A DNA stretch of 10,068 nucleotides. Origin: Actinomycetota bacterium (lineage in GTDB: Bacteria > Actinomycetota > Actinomycetes > S36-B12 > UBA10799). The notes beneath the pieces were generated by a model that did no database searches, was not told the DNA's origin, and saw nothing but the letters and a program-made list of their open reading frames with translations. The first letter of the stretch is position 1; each line of letters starts with the position of its first letter. The position numbers and the translations under genes were made by a program. This document shows, piece after piece, positions 7,855-10,068 of this stretch. The stretch covers positions 1-10,068 of the forward strand of contig JAUPKM010000417.1 of the NCBI GenBank assembly GCA_030837445.1. The letters run 5' to 3'.

Positions 7855-7868
7855 GGGAAGTTCAGATG

Positions 7869-7886
7869 GCGCCGTCAGGCGCTTTT
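7869..7886 (+). terminator. Intrinsic terminator after fxsA
   Basis: GCGCC (7869-7873), loop GTCA and GGCGC (7878-7882) form a GC stem followed directly by TTTT (7883-7886), 14 bases past the fxsA stop. It overlaps the last codons of rbpA on the other strand. The stem is short but has the intrinsic-terminator form and would end the five-gene plus-strand unit. Confidence 0.5.
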
Positions 7887-8228
7887 ACGCTCCTCGGAGT
7901 ACGCGGTTCCCTGGATGATTTCCAGCCGCTCGGCCAGCAGAATCTCCAGTTCGTCGATGCTGCGACGCTCACGAAGCATGTCCCAATGGGTCCGGACGTG
8001 CTTCATCGGTTTCAACTCGGGCGTCACTCCGTCTCGTAGCGCAGCCCGGGCCCCGCAGTGGCAGTCCCAGGTTGCTGGCACCTCTGCCTCGACCGAAAAC
8101 GGCATTGACAGAGTGTGGCCATTCGGGCAGTCGTAGTAGACGTCCGAGCGTGGTGCCAGCACCACATTCTCGTCGGTCTCGTAGCTGGCGGCACCCAATC
8201 GAGTCCCGCGAAGAGCTCCCTCAGACAT
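7875..8228 (-). CDS. rbpA: RNA polymerase-binding protein RbpA
   Basis: Actinobacterial RNA polymerase partner that binds the primary sigma factor and stabilises the open complex; it also affects rifampicin tolerance. It is 117 aa. The N-terminus LRGTRLGAASYETD is conserved. The core domain carries CPNGH (Cys34, His38) and WDCHCG (Cys56, Cys58), the likely zinc ligands as in the Streptomyces coelicolor protein. The segment RTHWDMLRERRSIDELEILLAERLEII (about 79-105) holds the basic linker and the sigma-interacting helix pair. ATG 8228 was chosen because AAGGAAGG precedes it and homologues begin here; the extension to 8387 runs through the promoter. It is convergent with fxsA. A stress-type promoter lies about 85 bases upstream. 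The second half of the zinc motif is Cys-X-Cys, where I recall Cys-X2-Cys in S. coelicolor. Confidence 0.97.
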   Translation of the reverse strand: MSEGALRGTRLGAASYETDENVVLAPRSDVYYDCPNGHTLSMPFSVEAEVPATWDCHCGARAALRDGVTPELKPMKHVRTHWDMLRERRSIDELEILLAERLEIIQGTAYSEERKSA

Positions 8229-8312
8229 GTGCTTCCTTCCTTGCAGGCCCGCCGCAGCGGCACCGGAAACTCCGGCGCGCGGGCGGTTGCCCGATGGTGG
8301 GGTGTAGGGGTT

Positions 8313-8340
8313 TAACACGCCCCTCGGTTCAGATTGTTCC
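8313..8340 (-). promoter_or_regulatory. Sigma-R/SigH-type promoter upstream of rbpA
   Basis: On the minus strand GGAACA (8340-8335) and GTTA (8316-8313) are 18 bases apart, fitting the thiol-oxidative-stress promoter form GGAAY-N16-20-GTT used by SigR of Streptomyces and SigH of mycobacteria. rbpA of S. coelicolor is a known SigR target. Transcription would start near 8305, leaving a leader of about 77 bases before the ATG. The match is strong but rests on inspection alone. Confidence 0.65.
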
Positions 8341-8355
8341 CACCGGCACCGGTGG
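8340..8355. promoter_or_regulatory. 16-bp dyad abutting the rbpA -35 element
   Basis: CCACCGG (8340-8346) and CCGGTGG (8349-8355) are exact reverse complements with a 2-base spacer. One arm touches the GGGAACA -35 element of the rbpA promoter, the position expected of an activator or repressor site. No regulator is known to me for this sequence; GC-rich chance is possible. Confidence 0.35.
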
Positions 8356-8468
8356 CTAAACCCGAATGGCTGAGACGTGGCCCACAATTGCGCATCGAAC
8401 TGCGCCCTGCGAGCTGGACTTGTCGACCCGGAGTGGATCGATAGGCGTCTGACGTCACCCGCGCAGGC

Positions 8469-8481
8469 GTGGTTTCACCAC
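8469..8481 (-). terminator. Hairpin downstream of the phosphodiesterase gene
   Basis: GTGGT (8469-8473) and ACCAC (8477-8481) pair around a 3-base loop, about 36 bases past the phosphodiesterase stop on the minus strand. No T-run follows, so it is a weak terminator candidate. Between it and the stop, GTAAGGG occurs twice, 11 bases apart (8497 and 8508), with no clear meaning. The whole 288-base gap to rbpA has no credible gene. Confidence 0.3.
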
Positions 8482-8516
8482 TGGCAGGACGACATTGTAA
8501 GGGTTCGGTAAGGGCA

Positions 8517-9293
8517 CTAGCGAGTGCTGCTTCGACCGTTCAGAACTGCTCGCAGCGTTGTCGGTGCGTCGGTGATCAGACCGTCGACGCCCATGTCCAA
8601 CAACCTGGTCATGTCGGCGGGGTCGTCCACCACCCACACATGTACCTGGATCCCGAGATCGTGGGCGAGGTCGATCGTGCGGCGGGTGACCACTGGAACG
8701 CCGGTCTGCGCCCGCGGTACCTGCATGGCGACCGGCAGACTGGGCAAATGCCTGCGCAGGGCCCGGAGGAACGGCCGGGCGAGGCTGGCCCCCATGATCG
8801 TGGCCACCTCTCCGGGAGTGGCACCGGTGGCTGCGTCAGGTCCCAACTCTCGCCGGACGGTGCGGACCCGGGAGGAGGAAAACGATGAGATGCAGACACG
8901 CTCCAGTACGGCCGGATCAGCGAGGGCCGCAAGCGCCGGAGCGAGTGTCTGGTCATCCTTGATGTCCAGGTTCCAGTGAATTGCCGGCCAGGTGCTCAGG
9001 GCGTCGTCGAGGCGCATCACCCGCTCACCCTCGGCCAGTCGGACCTGCGAGAGTTCGTCCCAGTCCATGTCTGCGACGCTCTGATGAACTCCGGCAACCC
9101 GCTCCAGCGACGAGTCGTGCATCAGCACGATTACACCGTCCCGAGTGCTGCGCAGGTCCGTCTCTAGGTAGTCGTAGCCCAGATCGACAGCCCGTTGAAA
9201 GGCGGCAGGGGTATTCTCCGGAGCCTCCTGTGCGCCACCGCGGTGGGCCATGGCGATCGGGCGACCCAGAGCGAGGAACGGATGAAGGCGCAC
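8517..9293 (-). CDS. Glycerophosphodiester phosphodiesterase (GDPD family)
   Basis: Hydrolyses glycerophosphodiesters, the deacylation products of phospholipids, to sn-glycerol 3-phosphate and an alcohol. It is 258 aa, a TIM-barrel of the usual length. The N-terminal signature AMAHRGGAQEAPENT has the catalytic His17 and Arg18 with Glu25-Asn26. The metal ligands are in LETDLR (Glu44, Asp46). The second catalytic His59 is in VLMHD. NLDIKDD (about 107-113) follows; many family members have Glu where the first Asp stands here. The C-terminal VHVWVVDDP and GVDGLITDAP are typical. There is no signal peptide, so it is probably cytoplasmic. The start is GTG 9293, the first possible in frame, with no ribosome site but a -10-like element just upstream (leaderless candidate). 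ATG 9251 lies too close to the catalytic motif. It is divergent from the patatin gene, 38 bases away. Confidence 0.94.
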   Translation of the reverse strand: MRLHPFLALGRPIAMAHRGGAQEAPENTPAAFQRAVDLGYDYLETDLRSTRDGVIVLMHDSSLERVAGVHQSVADMDWDELSQVRLAEGERVMRLDDALSTWPAIHWNLDIKDDQTLAPALAALADPAVLERVCISSFSSSRVRTVRRELGPDAATGATPGEVATIMGASLARPFLRALRRHLPSLPVAMQVPRAQTGVPVVTRRTIDLAHDLGIQVHVWVVDDPADMTRLLDMGVDGLITDAPTTLRAVLNGRSSTR

Positions 9294-9299
9294 AGGGTG

Positions 9300-9305
9300 A
9301 TGGTA
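9300..9305 (-). promoter_or_regulatory. -10-like element for a possible leaderless phosphodiesterase mRNA
   Basis: TACCAT (TANNNT form) ends 6 bases before GTG 9293 on the minus strand. There is no Shine-Dalgarno sequence before the GTG. In actinobacteria this spacing is typical of leaderless transcripts that start at the first base of the start codon. No good -35 is visible, as is usual for such promoters. Confidence 0.4.
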
Positions 9306-9331
9306 GGCCCACAGTCTGCAACGATGGCGTT

Positions 9332-10068
9332 ATGGCCCTGCTGCGTCGGACGAGTAGGGCCGATAACGCGCTTGAGGTTCCCGCTGCCCGCAGCCGATCC
9401 CTGCGGACCAGCAACGGTGGGATTGTGCCGCTCGCCGCCCGCCTTCCGCGGCCTGCGTACTGGGTGCTGGCCGGAGGTGGCGCCCACGGGGCTGTGCAGT
9501 GGGGGACGCTGCAGGCGGTACGGGAGACGGACCTGGCTCCGGACGCCTTGGTGGGAACCAGCGCCGGTGCGCTGACCGGAGCGATGATCGCCGAGGACCC
9601 AGTTTCCGCCGTGACCCGGCTCGGCTATCTGTGGTCGGCGATGGACCTGACCGACATCATTCCGGACGGTTGGTTGGGTTTGGTGCGGCCGACGAACATC
9701 ACCAAGGCGTCGTTGGCGGACAGCGCGGGGGAGCGGGCGACGCTGGAGCGGGTCTTCCAGGCTCGTGACTTCGAAGACCTGGTGCTGCCGCTGGCTGCGG
9801 TCGCCACCGATCTGGACAGTGGCCAGCCGACGGCCCTCGATCGCGGGTCGCTGCTCGATGCCCTGCTGGCATCCTCGGCCATCCCTGGCGTCTTTCCACC
9901 GGTGGAGATCAACGGCCGGTACTACGTGGACGGTCTGGCCAGCGCCAATCTCCCCGCCGCGGTGGCCGTGGAGAGGGGAGCGGCGAGCATCGTGGTGTTC
10001 GATACTGGTGCCTCCGCCGAACGTACCGTCGGCCCGTCGCTGGCACAGGTGGTGCCGGCGATCAACGC
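9332..10068 (+). CDS. Patatin-like phospholipase, partial (runs off the window)
   Basis: Lipid acyl hydrolase of the patatin/RssA family; 245 aa are visible and the 3' end lies beyond 10068. The oxyanion-hole motif is AGGGAHG (about residues 47-53). The nucleophile Ser77 is in the elbow GTSAG. The catalytic Asp200 is in YVDGLASANLP, the Asp-Gly motif that pairs with the Ser. Other family segments are LLASSAIPGVFPPVEI and a TDLDSGQP strand. There is no signal peptide or membrane helix in the visible part. ATG 9332 gives the longest form but has no ribosome site. The first 31 codons have weaker GC at third positions, and GTG 9425 with GGTGGG just before it is a real alternative, leaving the GGG motif about 17 residues from the start. 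It is divergent from the phosphodiesterase, and the two could act in sequence on phospholipids. Confidence 0.9.
   Translation, partial: MALLRRTSRADNALEVPAARSRSLRTSNGGIVPLAARLPRPAYWVLAGGGAHGAVQWGTLQAVRETDLAPDALVGTSAGALTGAMIAEDPVSAVTRLGYLWSAMDLTDIIPDGWLGLVRPTNITKASLADSAGERATLERVFQARDFEDLVLPLAAVATDLDSGQPTALDRGSLLDALLASSAIPGVFPPVEINGRYYVDGLASANLPAAVAVERGAASIVVFDTGASAERTVGPSLAQVVPAIN

Overview
The window is a GC-rich piece of actinobacterial chromosome. GTG starts, GTGA stop/start overlaps and three lineage markers support this: RbpA (an actinobacterial RNA polymerase partner), a Ppm1-type polyprenol-phosphate mannose synthase next to an apolipoprotein N-acyltransferase, and a likely sigma-R/SigH-type promoter in front of rbpA. 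I cannot name the genus. The order ppm1, fxsA, rbpA matches a block known in Mycobacterium tuberculosis (Rv2050 rbpA, Rv2051c ppm1, Rv2053c fxsA). There is no insertion sequence, prophage, CRISPR array or RNA gene. This is ordinary, almost fully coding chromosome.

Layout. (1) 72-2671, minus strand: a copper-linked export set read as His-rich membrane protein, then PCu(A)C copper-chaperone lipoprotein, then Tat-exported DyP-type haem peroxidase. The peroxidase start overlaps or nearly abuts the chaperone stop. (2) 2823-7854, plus strand: a run of five closely spaced genes, namely an Lrp/AsnC regulator, a YtcJ-like amidohydrolase, lnt, ppm1 and fxsA, with overlaps or gaps of at most 8 bases. 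(3) 7875-8228, minus strand: rbpA, convergent with fxsA across a shared terminator zone. (4) 8517-9293, minus strand: a glycerophosphodiester phosphodiesterase. (5) 9332 to the window end, plus strand: a patatin-like phospholipase, divergent from the phosphodiesterase and cut by the window edge.

How the genes fit together. The left block looks like copper delivery to an extracytoplasmic enzyme with a partner peroxidase. The central block combines an amino-acid-type regulator with its probable hydrolase target, then two envelope enzymes: lipoprotein N-acylation and polyprenol-phosphate-mannose supply for glycolipids and glycoproteins. The right block pairs transcription control (RbpA) with two phospholipid-degrading enzymes, which could act in series: patatin releases acyl chains and the phosphodiesterase cleaves the resulting glycerophosphodiester.

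The most notable non-coding signals are a perfect 15-bp stem-loop inside the signal-peptide codons of the peroxidase gene, a GGAACA-N18-GTTA promoter flanked by a palindrome before rbpA, nested stem-loops between fxsA and rbpA, and a possible leaderless promoter for the phosphodiesterase. I did not find a clearly new multi-gene system. The closest candidates are the uncharacterised His-rich membrane protein with its copper partners, and the structured peroxidase leader.
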